NCBI GenBank assembly: GCA_902569615.1
Contig: CACFUX010000003.1
Span: 1 to 59,381 of the forward strand
Direction: 5' to 3'
From: an uncultured Pelagibacteraceae bacterium
Lineage (GTDB): Bacteria > Pseudomonadota > Alphaproteobacteria > Pelagibacterales > Pelagibacteraceae
Length of the DNA stretch: 59,381 bases
Every line of letters starts with the position of its first letter. Position 1 is the stretch's first letter. Position numbers and translations under genes: made by a program. Shown here one piece after another: positions 10,782-19,872 of this stretch. The notes beneath the pieces are model-generated. The model searched no databases. It was not told the origin of the DNA and saw nothing but the letters and a program-made list of their open reading frames with translations.

Positions 10782-12271
10782 TGAATTTTCCAATTTTATC
10801 ATCTTTAATATTATTTCCAATTCTAGGCGCACTATTTATTTTTTTTTCTAAATCTAAATCCAATCAGAATCTAACTACTAAATACTTAGCATTGTTTGTT
10901 TCTTCTGCTAATTTTATATTATCAATATATCTCTGGTATTCATTTGATCCATTAATTTCAGAGTTTCAATTTTTAGAAGATCGATCTTGGATAAAAGGAT
11001 TTGTAAATTATAAAGTTGGCGTAGATGGTATTTCAATTTTATTTATTGTATTAACAGCTTTTATAACTCCTTTATGCGTTATCTCTGTTAACAATACAAT
11101 TAAAAATAGATTAAAAGATTTTCTTGTTGCAATTCTTGTTATGGAATCTTTAATGATTGGAGTATTTTGTTCATTAGATCTAGTTGTTTTTTATCTTTTC
11201 TTTGAAGGTGGTTTAATACCTATGTTTTTAATCATTGGAATTTGGGGAGGAGAGCGAAGAGTTTACTCAGCGTTTAAATTTTTTCTTTTTACATTATTAG
11301 GATCAGTTTTGATGTTAGTAGCTATAATTTCAATATACTGGATGACTGGAACTACTGACGTAACTTATTTATATAGCATTGGAATTGATCCAAAATACCA
11401 GAATTTATTGTGGTTAGCTTTTTTTAGTTCATTTGCTGTTAAAACTCCTATGTGGCCCTTTCATACTTGGTTACCAGATGCCCATGTTGAAGCTCCTACC
11501 GCAGGATCTGTTTTGTTAGCTGCAATTTTATTAAAGATGGCTGGATATGGTTTTATTAGGTTTTCAGTTGGTTTGTTTCCATTGGCATCAGAATATTTTG
11601 TTCCACTAATTTACATTTTAAGTTTAGTTGCAATTATTTATACTTCTTTAGTAGCTTTAATGCAGGAGGATATGAAAAAATTAATTGCATATTCTTCAGT
11701 TGCACATATGGGCTTTGTAACTTTAGGAATATTTACATTTACCCAACAAGGCATAGAAGGAAGTATTTTTCAAATGATTAGTCATGGATTAGTATCTGCA
11801 GCACTTTTTTTATCTGTTGGAGTTTTATACGATAGAGCTCATTCAAGATTAATTAAAGATTACGGCGGAATGGTTTCAATAATGCCTAAATATGCAATAG
11901 TATTAATGGTATTCACTCTAGGAGCTGTTGGCCTACCTGGCACGAGCGGTTTTGTAGGAGAATTTTTAATTTTAATGGCAGCTTTTAAAAAGAATTTTTT
12001 AGTAGCAACAATTGCTAGTATTGGAGTAATTCTTTGTGCAGCTTATATGCTCTGGCTTTATAAAAGAGTAATATTTGGAGTTCTTTTAAAGACAGAATTA
12101 AAAACATTAACTGATATAAATAAAACAGAAATTTTTATCTTAACATCTCTTGTTTTACCAATTGTTGTTTTTGGTTTTTATCCTGAACCAATATTAAATA
12201 CTACAGAAGTATCTATTAGAAATTTTATAGAAGCGTACAATATAAATATAAATTTGATGGTAAATAAATGA
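10781..12271 (+). CDS. nuoM: NADH-quinone oxidoreductase subunit M
   Basis: NuoM (ND4) is the middle antiporter-like proton-pumping subunit. Family marks include YLFFEGGLIPMFLIIGIWGG with the membrane glutamate near residue 144, and FHTWLPDAHVEAPTAGSVLLA near 230. The 496 residues are typical. The start overlaps nuoL by 1 bp and the 3' end overlaps nuoN by 4 bp. Confidence 0.98.
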   Translation: MNFPILSSLILFPILGALFIFFSKSKSNQNLTTKYLALFVSSANFILSIYLWYSFDPLISEFQFLEDRSWIKGFVNYKVGVDGISILFIVLTAFITPLCVISVNNTIKNRLKDFLVAILVMESLMIGVFCSLDLVVFYLFFEGGLIPMFLIIGIWGGERRVYSAFKFFLFTLLGSVLMLVAIISIYWMTGTTDVTYLYSIGIDPKYQNLLWLAFFSSFAVKTPMWPFHTWLPDAHVEAPTAGSVLLAAILLKMAGYGFIRFSVGLFPLASEYFVPLIYILSLVAIIYTSLVALMQEDMKKLIAYSSVAHMGFVTLGIFTFTQQGIEGSIFQMISHGLVSAALFLSVGVLYDRAHSRLIKDYGGMVSIMPKYAIVLMVFTLGAVGLPGTSGFVGEFLILMAAFKKNFLVATIASIGVILCAAYMLWLYKRVIFGVLLKTELKTLTDINKTEIFILTSLVLPIVVFGFYPEPILNTTEVSIRNFIEAYNININLMVNK

Positions 12272-13683
12272 TAAATTTAAACTATATATATTCAGAAATA
12301 TTTCTTGCTATAGCAATAATGACTTTATTAATTATTGGTGTTTTTAAAAAAAATAGCTCAAATTTAGTTTATAATTTAAGTATTATTTCATTATTAATTT
12401 CTTTAGCGTTAATTTTAAGTTTTCCAATTAACGAAAGTATCAATTTATTTAATGATAGCTATAGAATAGATTATCTATCTACTTTCATGAAAATTATAAC
12501 TATTTCATCTTGTACTTTTGTAATGTTGTCATCGAATAAATATATTCAAATTATAAGTATAAATAAAATTGAATATCCAATATTAGTTCTATCTTCGATG
12601 CTTGGGATGATTGTTATGATTAGTTCAAATGATTTAATTCTATTTTATATTGGTTTAGAGCTTCAATCTCTTGCTTTGTATGTTTTAGCATCTTTTAATA
12701 GAGATCATTTACCGTCATCTGAATCAGGTTTAAAATATTTTGTTTTAAGTGCCTTATCTTCAGGTCTTCTTCTTTATGGCTGTTCATTGATATATGGTTT
12801 TTCTGGGTCAACAAATTTTTTTATAATTCGAGACTCATTAACCCAAGACAGTTACGGTCTTACATTCGGAATAGTTTTTATACTTGTTGGTTTAGCTTTT
12901 AAAATTTCAGCTGTTCCATTTCATATGTGGGCACCCGATGTATATGAAGGGTCACCTACATCAGTTACAACTTTTTTTGCTATATTGCCAAAAATAGCAG
13001 CATTAACAGTATTTATAAGATTTTTATATGTTCCATTTTTAAACCTTATTGAGCAGTGGCAAATAATTATTATATTTTTATCTATTGCCTCAATGTTATT
13101 TGGAGCAATTGCTGCAATTGGTCAAAAAAAATTAAAAAGGTTAATCGCATATAGTTCAATAGGGCATATGGGATATGCCTTGGCTGGATTAGCAACAGGC
13201 ACTAATGCAGGGATACAAAGTTCAATTTCTTATATAACAATTTATTTATTTATGAATTTAGGATTTTTCAGCTGCATGTTTATGCTAAGAAGAGAAGATA
13301 AATATTTTGAAGACATAGATGATTTATCTGGATTATCAAAAAACCATCCTTTGCTGGCATTTTCATTTTTAATAATTTTATTTTCATTAGCAGGAATTCC
13401 ACCGCTAGCGGGATTTTTTGCTAAGTTCTATATATTTTCTGCAGTAATAGAACAGTCTATGTATTTTTTAGCTGTAGTGGGTTTGCTATCTACAGTTATA
13501 GCAGCTTTTTACTATTTAAGGTTAATAAAAATAATTTATTTTGATTCATCTAAAGAAAAATATGAAATTAATCATAATTTAGGATTGAAACTTTCACTTT
13601 TAGTATCATCATTATTTATTCTTCTCTATTTTATTTATCCGAGCTGGCTATCTCAAATAGTAGAAAACATAAATATTATTTAA
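12268..13683 (+). CDS. nuoN: NADH-quinone oxidoreductase subunit N
   Basis: NuoN (ND2) is the third antiporter-like proton channel, next to NuoK. It has about 13-14 hydrophobic helices over 471 residues, the YIGLELQSLALYVLASF block near residue 130, and FHMWAPDVYEGSPTSVTTFFA near residue 220. It is the last nuo gene. Its stop shares one base with the ATG of birA, so the nuo transcript very probably runs on into birA and coaX. Confidence 0.97.
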   Translation: MINLNYIYSEIFLAIAIMTLLIIGVFKKNSSNLVYNLSIISLLISLALILSFPINESINLFNDSYRIDYLSTFMKIITISSCTFVMLSSNKYIQIISINKIEYPILVLSSMLGMIVMISSNDLILFYIGLELQSLALYVLASFNRDHLPSSESGLKYFVLSALSSGLLLYGCSLIYGFSGSTNFFIIRDSLTQDSYGLTFGIVFILVGLAFKISAVPFHMWAPDVYEGSPTSVTTFFAILPKIAALTVFIRFLYVPFLNLIEQWQIIIIFLSIASMLFGAIAAIGQKKLKRLIAYSSIGHMGYALAGLATGTNAGIQSSISYITIYLFMNLGFFSCMFMLRREDKYFEDIDDLSGLSKNHPLLAFSFLIILFSLAGIPPLAGFFAKFYIFSAVIEQSMYFLAVVGLLSTVIAAFYYLRLIKIIYFDSSKEKYEINHNLGLKLSLLVSSLFILLYFIYPSWLSQIVENINII

Positions 13684-14204
13684 TGAGTTTTAAAAAATTC
13701 AATTACAAGACAGTTATGAGCACAAACGATATAGCAATTAAGAAAATAAAAAAAGGATTAGAAAAAGGTATAATAATTTCCGAACTTCAGAAAAAAGGAA
13801 GAGGACAGCATGGAAAAAAATGGATATCATTAAGAGGCAATTTATTCATTTCAATTTTTTTTGAAATAAAAAAAAATGTCCAAATAAGAAAATTAACAAA
13901 AATAAATTGTGAAATAATTAAAAAATCTCTATCAAAGTATATAAATAAAAAAATTTTGATTAAGTACCCAAATGATTTGATAATAAATAAAAAAAAATTT
14001 TGTGGAATTTTACAAGAAACAATATTCAATAAAAAAAAAAAATTTATTATTATTGGTATAGGTATTAATTTAATTAAAAATCCAATCATAAATGGCTATC
14101 CAACAACAAACATTCTAAATGAAACAGGTTTTAAAATTAAAAAATTAAATTTATTAAAAAGTATAGAAAATAACTATTCTAGGAAGTTAAAATTATTTGC
14201 ATAA
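13683..14204 (+). CDS. birA: Biotin--[acetyl-CoA-carboxylase] ligase, minimal form
   Basis: The protein activates biotin with ATP and attaches it to carrier proteins such as the acetyl-CoA carboxylase AccB subunit. The BPL/LplA catalytic core is visible: KGRGQHGKKWISLRGNLF (the RGRxGRxW-type loop), KYPNDLIINKKKFCGIL and IIGIGINL. At 173 residues it lacks both the N-terminal DNA-binding domain of E. coli BirA and the C-terminal SH3-like domain, so it should not act as a repressor. The position after nuoN and before coaX and RNase J is usual in alphaproteobacteria. It is extremely lysine rich. Confidence 0.88.
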   Translation: MSFKKFNYKTVMSTNDIAIKKIKKGLEKGIIISELQKKGRGQHGKKWISLRGNLFISIFFEIKKNVQIRKLTKINCEIIKKSLSKYINKKILIKYPNDLIINKKKFCGILQETIFNKKKKFIIIGIGINLIKNPIINGYPTTNILNETGFKIKKLNLLKSIENNYSRKLKLFA

Positions 14205-14231
14205 GAACATTGAATTGATTAAGAATATAAC

Positions 14232-14975
14232 ATGTATATTATTGGCGATATAGGAAATACTGAAGTTAAACTTTGTCAAGTTTCAAAAAATAATAATGTT
14301 AAAAAAAAAATTATTTTAAAGACACAGTTAATTGATAATAAATATTTAAAAAAAAAATTATCAATTTTTTTTAAAAAAAATAAAGTTAAAAATAATATTT
14401 ATTTTAGCAGTGTAGTACCGAAAGTTTTTAATTTAATTAAATTTTATCTTTATAAAAATTTTAAAATTATATGTATTGAAATAAAAATGTTAAATCTAAA
14501 TAAATTAATTAAAATTGATGTTAATAGAAAACAAGTTGGATCTGATAGACTTTGTAACGCTATAGGTGTCAATGATTACAAAAATAATTATATTATAGTT
14601 GATTTTGGAACAGCAACTACATTTGATGTAGTTATTAAAAATAAGTATTTAGGCGGCATCATTGCGCCCGGTTTATCGTTATCGCTAAATACGTTAGTCT
14701 CTAAAGCTTCACTAATACCACCTATAAGATTAAAAAAAGTTGATAAAATTTTAGGTAAAAACACTATTTCTGCTGTTAGATCGGGATTTTATTGGGGTTA
14801 TATAGGTTTGATACAAAATATAATTGATAAAATTTCCAAACAAACTAAAAAAAACTATAAAGTAATTTTAACTGGTGGATTTTCACATTTATTTGCTAAA
14901 TCATTCAAGCAGAAAGTAGTTATTGACAAAGATATTACGATCAAGGGTCTTCAAAAAATTACTGAATTATTATGA
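14232..14975 (+). CDS. coaX: Type III pantothenate kinase
   Basis: CoaX phosphorylates pantothenate, the first step of coenzyme A synthesis, and needs a monovalent cation. The ASKHA-fold motifs are present: GDIGNTEVKL at residues 5-14, VGSDRLCNA at 102-110 and DFGTATTFDVV at 124-134, followed by GGIIAPGLSLS. The 247 residues match the family. It lies 27 bp after birA and overlaps RNase J by 4 bp (ATGA). Confidence 0.94.
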   Translation: MYIIGDIGNTEVKLCQVSKNNNVKKKIILKTQLIDNKYLKKKLSIFFKKNKVKNNIYFSSVVPKVFNLIKFYLYKNFKIICIEIKMLNLNKLIKIDVNRKQVGSDRLCNAIGVNDYKNNYIIVDFGTATTFDVVIKNKYLGGIIAPGLSLSLNTLVSKASLIPPIRLKKVDKILGKNTISAVRSGFYWGYIGLIQNIIDKISKQTKKNYKVILTGGFSHLFAKSFKQKVVIDKDITIKGLQKITELL

Positions 14976-16630
14976 AAGATGAACTAATTTTTTGTCCATT
15001 GGGAGGATCTGGTGAAATAGGCATGAATATGAATCTTTATGCATATGGAAAACCTGGATCACAAAAATGGATAATGGTAGATGTCGGTGTAACATTTGCT
15101 GATGATAGTTTGCCAGGTATTGATTTAATATATCCAGACCCAGGTTTCATAGTTGATAAAAAAGAAGATTTGTTAGGAATAGTTTTAACACATGCCCATG
15201 AAGATCATATTGGTGCTATAACTCATGTTTGGAAAAATTTGAAATGTAAAATATTTGCAACACCATTCACAGCGGCACTTATAACAGAAAAATTTAAAGA
15301 AAAAAAAATAGACATAATACCTTTTATGAATATTGTAAAACTAAATGGAACAATAAATCTTGATAATTTTAAAATAACTTTTGTTACATTAACTCATTCA
15401 ATATTGGAACCAAATGGATTAAAGATTGAAACACCTGCCGGCACAATTTTTCATACTGGAGATTGGAAAGTAGATCCAAATCCACTTGTAGGATCAAAAG
15501 TAAATGAGGAAAAATTAAAAAAAATAGGCGATGAAGGAGTTTTAGCAATGATATGTGACTCCACCAATGTTTTTAGTATTGGTAGAGCTGGATCAGAAGC
15601 TGATGTGAGAAAAAGCATGTTGAAAGTTATGTCTCGGCAAAAAAAAAGAATTTTAGTAACTTCATTTGCTTCAAATGTTGCAAGAATGGAAACAGTTTTT
15701 GATTGTGCTAAAAAAATAGGAAGAAGTATTTCCTTAGTAGGGAGATCAATGCATAGAATTTACAAAGCGGCAAGGCAATGTGGATATTTGCAAGATGTTA
15801 TTGAACCGATGGATCCAAGAGATGCTAAAAAATTATCAAGAGATAAAGTAGTTTATTTGTGTACAGGTAGCCAAGGAGAACCCATGGGTGCACTTAATAG
15901 AATATCAAACTTTACTCATCCAGATGTATTTATAGAAAAAGATGATACTGTTATTTTTTCTTCAAAAATCATACCTGGAAATGTAAGAAAACATTACAAT
16001 GTGCATAATAAGTTATTAAAGGACGGTATAAACGTAATAACAGAAGAAACTGAATTTGTTCATGTTTCTGGACACCCAAATAGAGAAGATTTAAAGGATA
16101 TGTATAATTGGATTAAACCTAAAACACTTATTCCTGTTCATGGTGAGCATAGACATATGAAGGAGCAAATAAATTTTGCAAGGGAAATGAATATACCTAA
16201 TCCTGTACAAGTTGAAAATGGAGATATAGTTAAAATTTTTCCTACTGATAAACCACATATTTTTGATAAAGCGCCAAGTGGAAGACTTTGTGTAGATGGA
16301 GAAGTATCTGTTGAAGAAGATTCTGCTTTTATAAAAGAAAGAAAAAATTTAGCTAGTAATGGATTTGTTGATTTAACATTAATTGTGGCTAACAACGGTA
16401 AATTGCAGACAAAACCAATTTTAAACGTTAAAGGATTACCAATTTTTGAAAAGGAAGAATTTTTTAATGATCTTGAAGATGAAATAATAAAGCTAACAAA
16501 AACATTTTCTTTAAAAAATACTAAACAACAAGAAAATCTAATCGATAGTTTAAAAAAAACATGCAGAAAACACGCAAAAGAAAAAACTGGAAAAAAACCA
16601 ATAACTAATATTAATGTGGTAAGAATATAA
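14972..16630 (+). CDS. rnj: Ribonuclease J
   Basis: RNase J is a metallo-beta-lactamase/beta-CASP ribonuclease with endonuclease and 5'-3' exonuclease activity, used in rRNA and mRNA processing. The zinc motif THAHEDHIGAI (H74, H76, D78, H79) is intact, with HTGDWKVDPNP and PVHGEHRHMKEQ further on. At 552 residues it has the usual core plus a C-terminal domain. It follows coaX with an ATGA overlap and precedes proS by 3 bp. Confidence 0.95.
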   Translation: MKDELIFCPLGGSGEIGMNMNLYAYGKPGSQKWIMVDVGVTFADDSLPGIDLIYPDPGFIVDKKEDLLGIVLTHAHEDHIGAITHVWKNLKCKIFATPFTAALITEKFKEKKIDIIPFMNIVKLNGTINLDNFKITFVTLTHSILEPNGLKIETPAGTIFHTGDWKVDPNPLVGSKVNEEKLKKIGDEGVLAMICDSTNVFSIGRAGSEADVRKSMLKVMSRQKKRILVTSFASNVARMETVFDCAKKIGRSISLVGRSMHRIYKAARQCGYLQDVIEPMDPRDAKKLSRDKVVYLCTGSQGEPMGALNRISNFTHPDVFIEKDDTVIFSSKIIPGNVRKHYNVHNKLLKDGINVITEETEFVHVSGHPNREDLKDMYNWIKPKTLIPVHGEHRHMKEQINFAREMNIPNPVQVENGDIVKIFPTDKPHIFDKAPSGRLCVDGEVSVEEDSAFIKERKNLASNGFVDLTLIVANNGKLQTKPILNVKGLPIFEKEEFFNDLEDEIIKLTKTFSLKNTKQQENLIDSLKKTCRKHAKEKTGKKPITNINVVRI

Positions 16631-16633
16631 GAA

Positions 16634-17959
16634 ATGCTTTTTTCAAAAACGTTTATACCTATTTTAAAAAATAATCCTTCTGAAGCAGTAATTAAATCTC
16701 ATCAGTTAATGTTGAGGGTTGGAATGATTAAACAATCTTCTGCTGGAATATATTCATGGCTTCCACTTGGTTTTAAAGTCATGAAAAAAATTGAACAAAT
16801 AGTAAGAGAAGAGCAAAATAAAATTGGTGCACAAGAGATTTTAATGCCAACGATTCAATCTAGTGAGATATGGAAAGAGAGTGGGAGATATGAAGACTAC
16901 GGAGAAGAAATGTTACGAATTCAAGACAGGCAAAATAGAGAAATGTTATATGGACCTACTAACGAGGAATTAATAACCGATATTTTTAGGTCAAGCATTA
17001 AATCTTATAAATCACTTCCACAATTACTGTATCATATACAATGGAAATTTAGAGATGAATTAAGACCAAGGTTTGGAATTATGAGATGCAGAGAATTTTA
17101 TATGAAAGATGCATATTCTTTTGATTTAAATGATGATGATGCAAAATTTTCGTATAATAAATTCTTTTTGTCTTACTTAAGGACATTCAAAAGATTAGAT
17201 TTATCTGCTATACCTATGGCAGCGGACACAGGACCTATTGGTGGAAATTTATCGCATGAATTTGTTATTTTAGCAGAAACAGGAGAAAGCAAGATATATA
17301 CAGATAAAAGGATATTTGAAGTTAGTAGCGAAAATACAAAATTAGATAAAAAATCTTTAAGTAATTTGAGAGAAAAGTATGAAAAGTTTTATGCTGTTAC
17401 TGATGAAAAATTTGACAAAAAGAAATTTGAAGAAAATGTTCCAAAAGAATTTAGACTTAACACTAAAGGAATTGAAGTAGGCCATATTTTTTATTTCGGT
17501 GATAAATACTCAAAACCAATGAGCGCATCAGTTGATTTTCAAGGAAAAAAAGAATTCGTTAAAATGGGTTCTTATGGTGTGGGTGTATCAAGATTAGTTG
17601 GTGCAATAATAGAAGCTAAATATGATGATAAAAATGAAGTTATGAAATGGCCAATTTCTATAGCTCCATATGAATGCTCAATAATCCCTTTGATTAATAA
17701 AAATGATAATTCCAATTTGGATAAGGCACATAATATATACAATTATTTAAAAGGAAAGAATATAGATACAATTGTAGATGATACAGATGAAAATTTTTCA
17801 TCAAAAATTAAAAAATTTAATTTAATTGGAATTCCTTTCCAAATTATGATCGGAAAAAAATCAGAAGGTGATTTATTTGAATTTGTTGAAGTTGGAAAAG
17901 AAGCAAAAAATTTATCTATAGAAGATATAGCAAAAATTATAATTAATAAAAAAAAATAA
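16634..17959 (+). CDS. proS: Prolyl-tRNA synthetase, short type
   Basis: This class II synthetase charges tRNA-Pro. Motif 2 (RPRFGIMRCREFYMKDAY, near residues 139-156) and motif 3 (GSYGVGVSRLVGAIIE, near 311) are clear, followed by an anticodon-binding domain. At 441 residues it lacks the roughly 180-residue editing insertion of E. coli ProRS, as is common in alphaproteobacteria. Mischarged Ala-tRNA-Pro would then have to be cleared by a separate editing protein, if at all. Confidence 0.96.
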   Translation: MLFSKTFIPILKNNPSEAVIKSHQLMLRVGMIKQSSAGIYSWLPLGFKVMKKIEQIVREEQNKIGAQEILMPTIQSSEIWKESGRYEDYGEEMLRIQDRQNREMLYGPTNEELITDIFRSSIKSYKSLPQLLYHIQWKFRDELRPRFGIMRCREFYMKDAYSFDLNDDDAKFSYNKFFLSYLRTFKRLDLSAIPMAADTGPIGGNLSHEFVILAETGESKIYTDKRIFEVSSENTKLDKKSLSNLREKYEKFYAVTDEKFDKKKFEENVPKEFRLNTKGIEVGHIFYFGDKYSKPMSASVDFQGKKEFVKMGSYGVGVSRLVGAIIEAKYDDKNEVMKWPISIAPYECSIIPLINKNDNSNLDKAHNIYNYLKGKNIDTIVDDTDENFSSKIKKFNLIGIPFQIMIGKKSEGDLFEFVEVGKEAKNLSIEDIAKIIINKKK

Positions 17960-17960
17960 A

Positions 17961-19190
17961 TTGATTTCACAACTAGAAAAAGAAATTACTCTAAGATATT
18001 TAAAAACAAGAAAAGAAGATGGTTTTTTAAATGTTATTTCAATTTTTTCATTTATAGGCATTAGCTTAGGAGTCGCTGTTTTAATCATTGTAATGTCAGT
18101 GATGAATGGTTTTAGGACAGAACTAATCGATAAAATAATTGGTTTTAATCCGCATGCAGTAATAAAACCTTATGAAGTAAGTGTTGATGAAAGGATATTT
18201 ACAAACCAAGAATTGCAAAACCTATCAAGCACATTTGTATATAGCAATAGTAGCGAAGGGATCATTATAAACAAAGATTATACTAAAGGTTTATTAATTA
18301 GAGGCTATTTAACTGATGATTTTAAAAAACTTTCAATAGTAGATAGTACTAATTTTAATGGAAACAAAAAATTAATTCCAAAATTTATTTCTATAGGCAA
18401 AGAATTAAGTTTTGACTATAACATTAAGGTTGGTGATAAAGTTTTGATTATGTCTCCAACTGGAGTTCAAACAATAGTTGGAAGTTTACCCAAACAAGAA
18501 ACTTTTATTGTTGATTCAATTTTTGATAGTGAAATAGCTGATTTTGATAGAAACGTTGTGTTTATAAACTTAGAAAATCTTGAAAGTTTATTTGATTTAA
18601 ATTCTGAAAAAAGAAATTTAGAAATTTATTTAAAAAATCCTAAAATTATTGAAAAAACAAAAAAGAGATTAGAAAAAATATTTGAAAACTATTATGTTTA
18701 TACATGGTCAGATTTAAATAAATCATTATTTTCTGCACTTAAGATAGAAAGAAATGTTATGTTTATTATACTTTCTTTAATAATTATTGTAGCAGCATTT
18801 AATATTATATCAGGATTAACAATATTAGTAAAAAACAAAACAAGAGAAATTGCAATTTTAAAATCAATAGGTGTTCAAAACAAATCAATATCAAAAATTT
18901 TTTTTATGGTTGGTTTTGCTATAGGTTCACTAGCTACTGGATTTGGAATACTATTAGGAATTTTATTTTCTATATACATTGAAAATATTAGAGAGTTTTT
19001 AAGTAGTGTTTTTAGTATAAGACTATTTCCTGAAGAAATATATTTTCTTAATAAAATGCCATCTGAAATAAACCCTGAATCGATAGTTTTAATTTCAATT
19101 TGTTCATTAATAATTACAACAATAGTATCAATTTACCCTGCGATGAAAGCATCTAAAATGAATACTGCTAGAGCATTAAAATATGAATAA
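17961..19190 (+). CDS. lolC: Lipoprotein-releasing ABC transporter permease (LolC/LolE type)
   Basis: This inner-membrane permease pairs with LolD to extract mature lipoproteins for delivery to the outer membrane. An N-terminal helix at about residues 23-47 is followed by a large periplasmic (MacB-like) domain and three C-terminal helices of the FtsX family (about 265-400), ending in the usual [18 protein letters not shown]. The best start is a TTG at 17961, 1 bp after proS; no in-frame ATG precedes the conserved N-terminal region. It overlaps lolD by 8 bp. A single permease probably forms a homodimer. Confidence 0.92.
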   Translation: MISQLEKEITLRYLKTRKEDGFLNVISIFSFIGISLGVAVLIIVMSVMNGFRTELIDKIIGFNPHAVIKPYEVSVDERIFTNQELQNLSSTFVYSNSSEGIIINKDYTKGLLIRGYLTDDFKKLSIVDSTNFNGNKKLIPKFISIGKELSFDYNIKVGDKVLIMSPTGVQTIVGSLPKQETFIVDSIFDSEIADFDRNVVFINLENLESLFDLNSEKRNLEIYLKNPKIIEKTKKRLEKIFENYYVYTWSDLNKSLFSALKIERNVMFIILSLIIIVAAFNIISGLTILVKNKTREIAILKSIGVQNKSISKIFFMVGFAIGSLATGFGILLGILFSIYIENIREFLSSVFSIRLFPEEIYFLNKMPSEINPESIVLISICSLIITTIVSIYPAMKASKMNTARALKYE

Positions 19191-19872
19191 AATAATTGAA
19201 CTTAAAAACATTGTTAAAAATTATTATTCTAAAAAAAGAGTTAAAGTTCTTAACAAATTAAATTTTTCATTTAATGCTGGGAAAATATATTCAATAATGG
19301 GGCCCTCTGGTTCAGGAAAATCAACTCTTTTAAACATATTATCATTAATAGATACACCTACCTCAGGTGTATTAAAAATCGATAGCAGAACAATTAATTA
19401 TTCCTCAATATCATCCAACGATCTTTTAAGGGCAAAAAAAATAGGAATAATTTATCAAGATAATAATTTATTGTCAGATTTTACAGCTTTAGAAAATATA
19501 TATTTTGCAAGATTATCAATAGATGATGATAAAAAAAAAGCCGTAAGTGAATCAAAAAAAATATTAAGAAAACTTGGATTGTCTAATCGTGAAAATCATT
19601 TAGCATCACAATTGTCAGGTGGAGAAATGCAAAGAGTTGCAATAGCTCGCGCTTTAATAAACTCTCCCGAAATTATTCTTGCTGATGAACCGACAGGTAG
19701 TCTTGATGCAAAAAATGCCAAGGAAGTATTTAAAATACTATTAAAGTTAAAAAATAAAAAAAGATTAATAGTATTTGCAACCCATAATAGATTTTTTGCA
19801 AATATGGCAGATTGCAAGATTGAATTAATTAGTGGTAAAATAAAAAAAACCATTAATGCAAGAATCAAATAA
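19183..19872 (+). CDS. lolD: Lipoprotein-releasing ABC transporter ATP-binding protein
   Basis: The ATPase of the Lol exporter. Walker [10 protein letters not shown] is at residues 40-48, the signature [15 protein letters not shown] starts at 144, and Walker B IILADEP lies near 164-170. The 229 residues are normal. It overlaps lolC by 8 bp and its 3' end runs 17 bp into dnaE, so translation of all three is likely coupled. Confidence 0.95.
   Translation: MNKIIELKNIVKNYYSKKRVKVLNKLNFSFNAGKIYSIMGPSGSGKSTLLNILSLIDTPTSGVLKIDSRTINYSSISSNDLLRAKKIGIIYQDNNLLSDFTALENIYFARLSIDDDKKKAVSESKKILRKLGLSNRENHLASQLSGGEMQRVAIARALINSPEIILADEPTGSLDAKNAKEVFKILLKLKNKKRLIVFATHNRFFANMADCKIELISGKIKKTINARIK

Noticed and set aside
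14034..14400. Poly-A runs of 8-12 in birA and coaX as frameshift or slippage sites
   Set aside because: Both frames are complete with intact motifs on each side, and A runs are a consequence of the lysine-rich, AT-rich coding.
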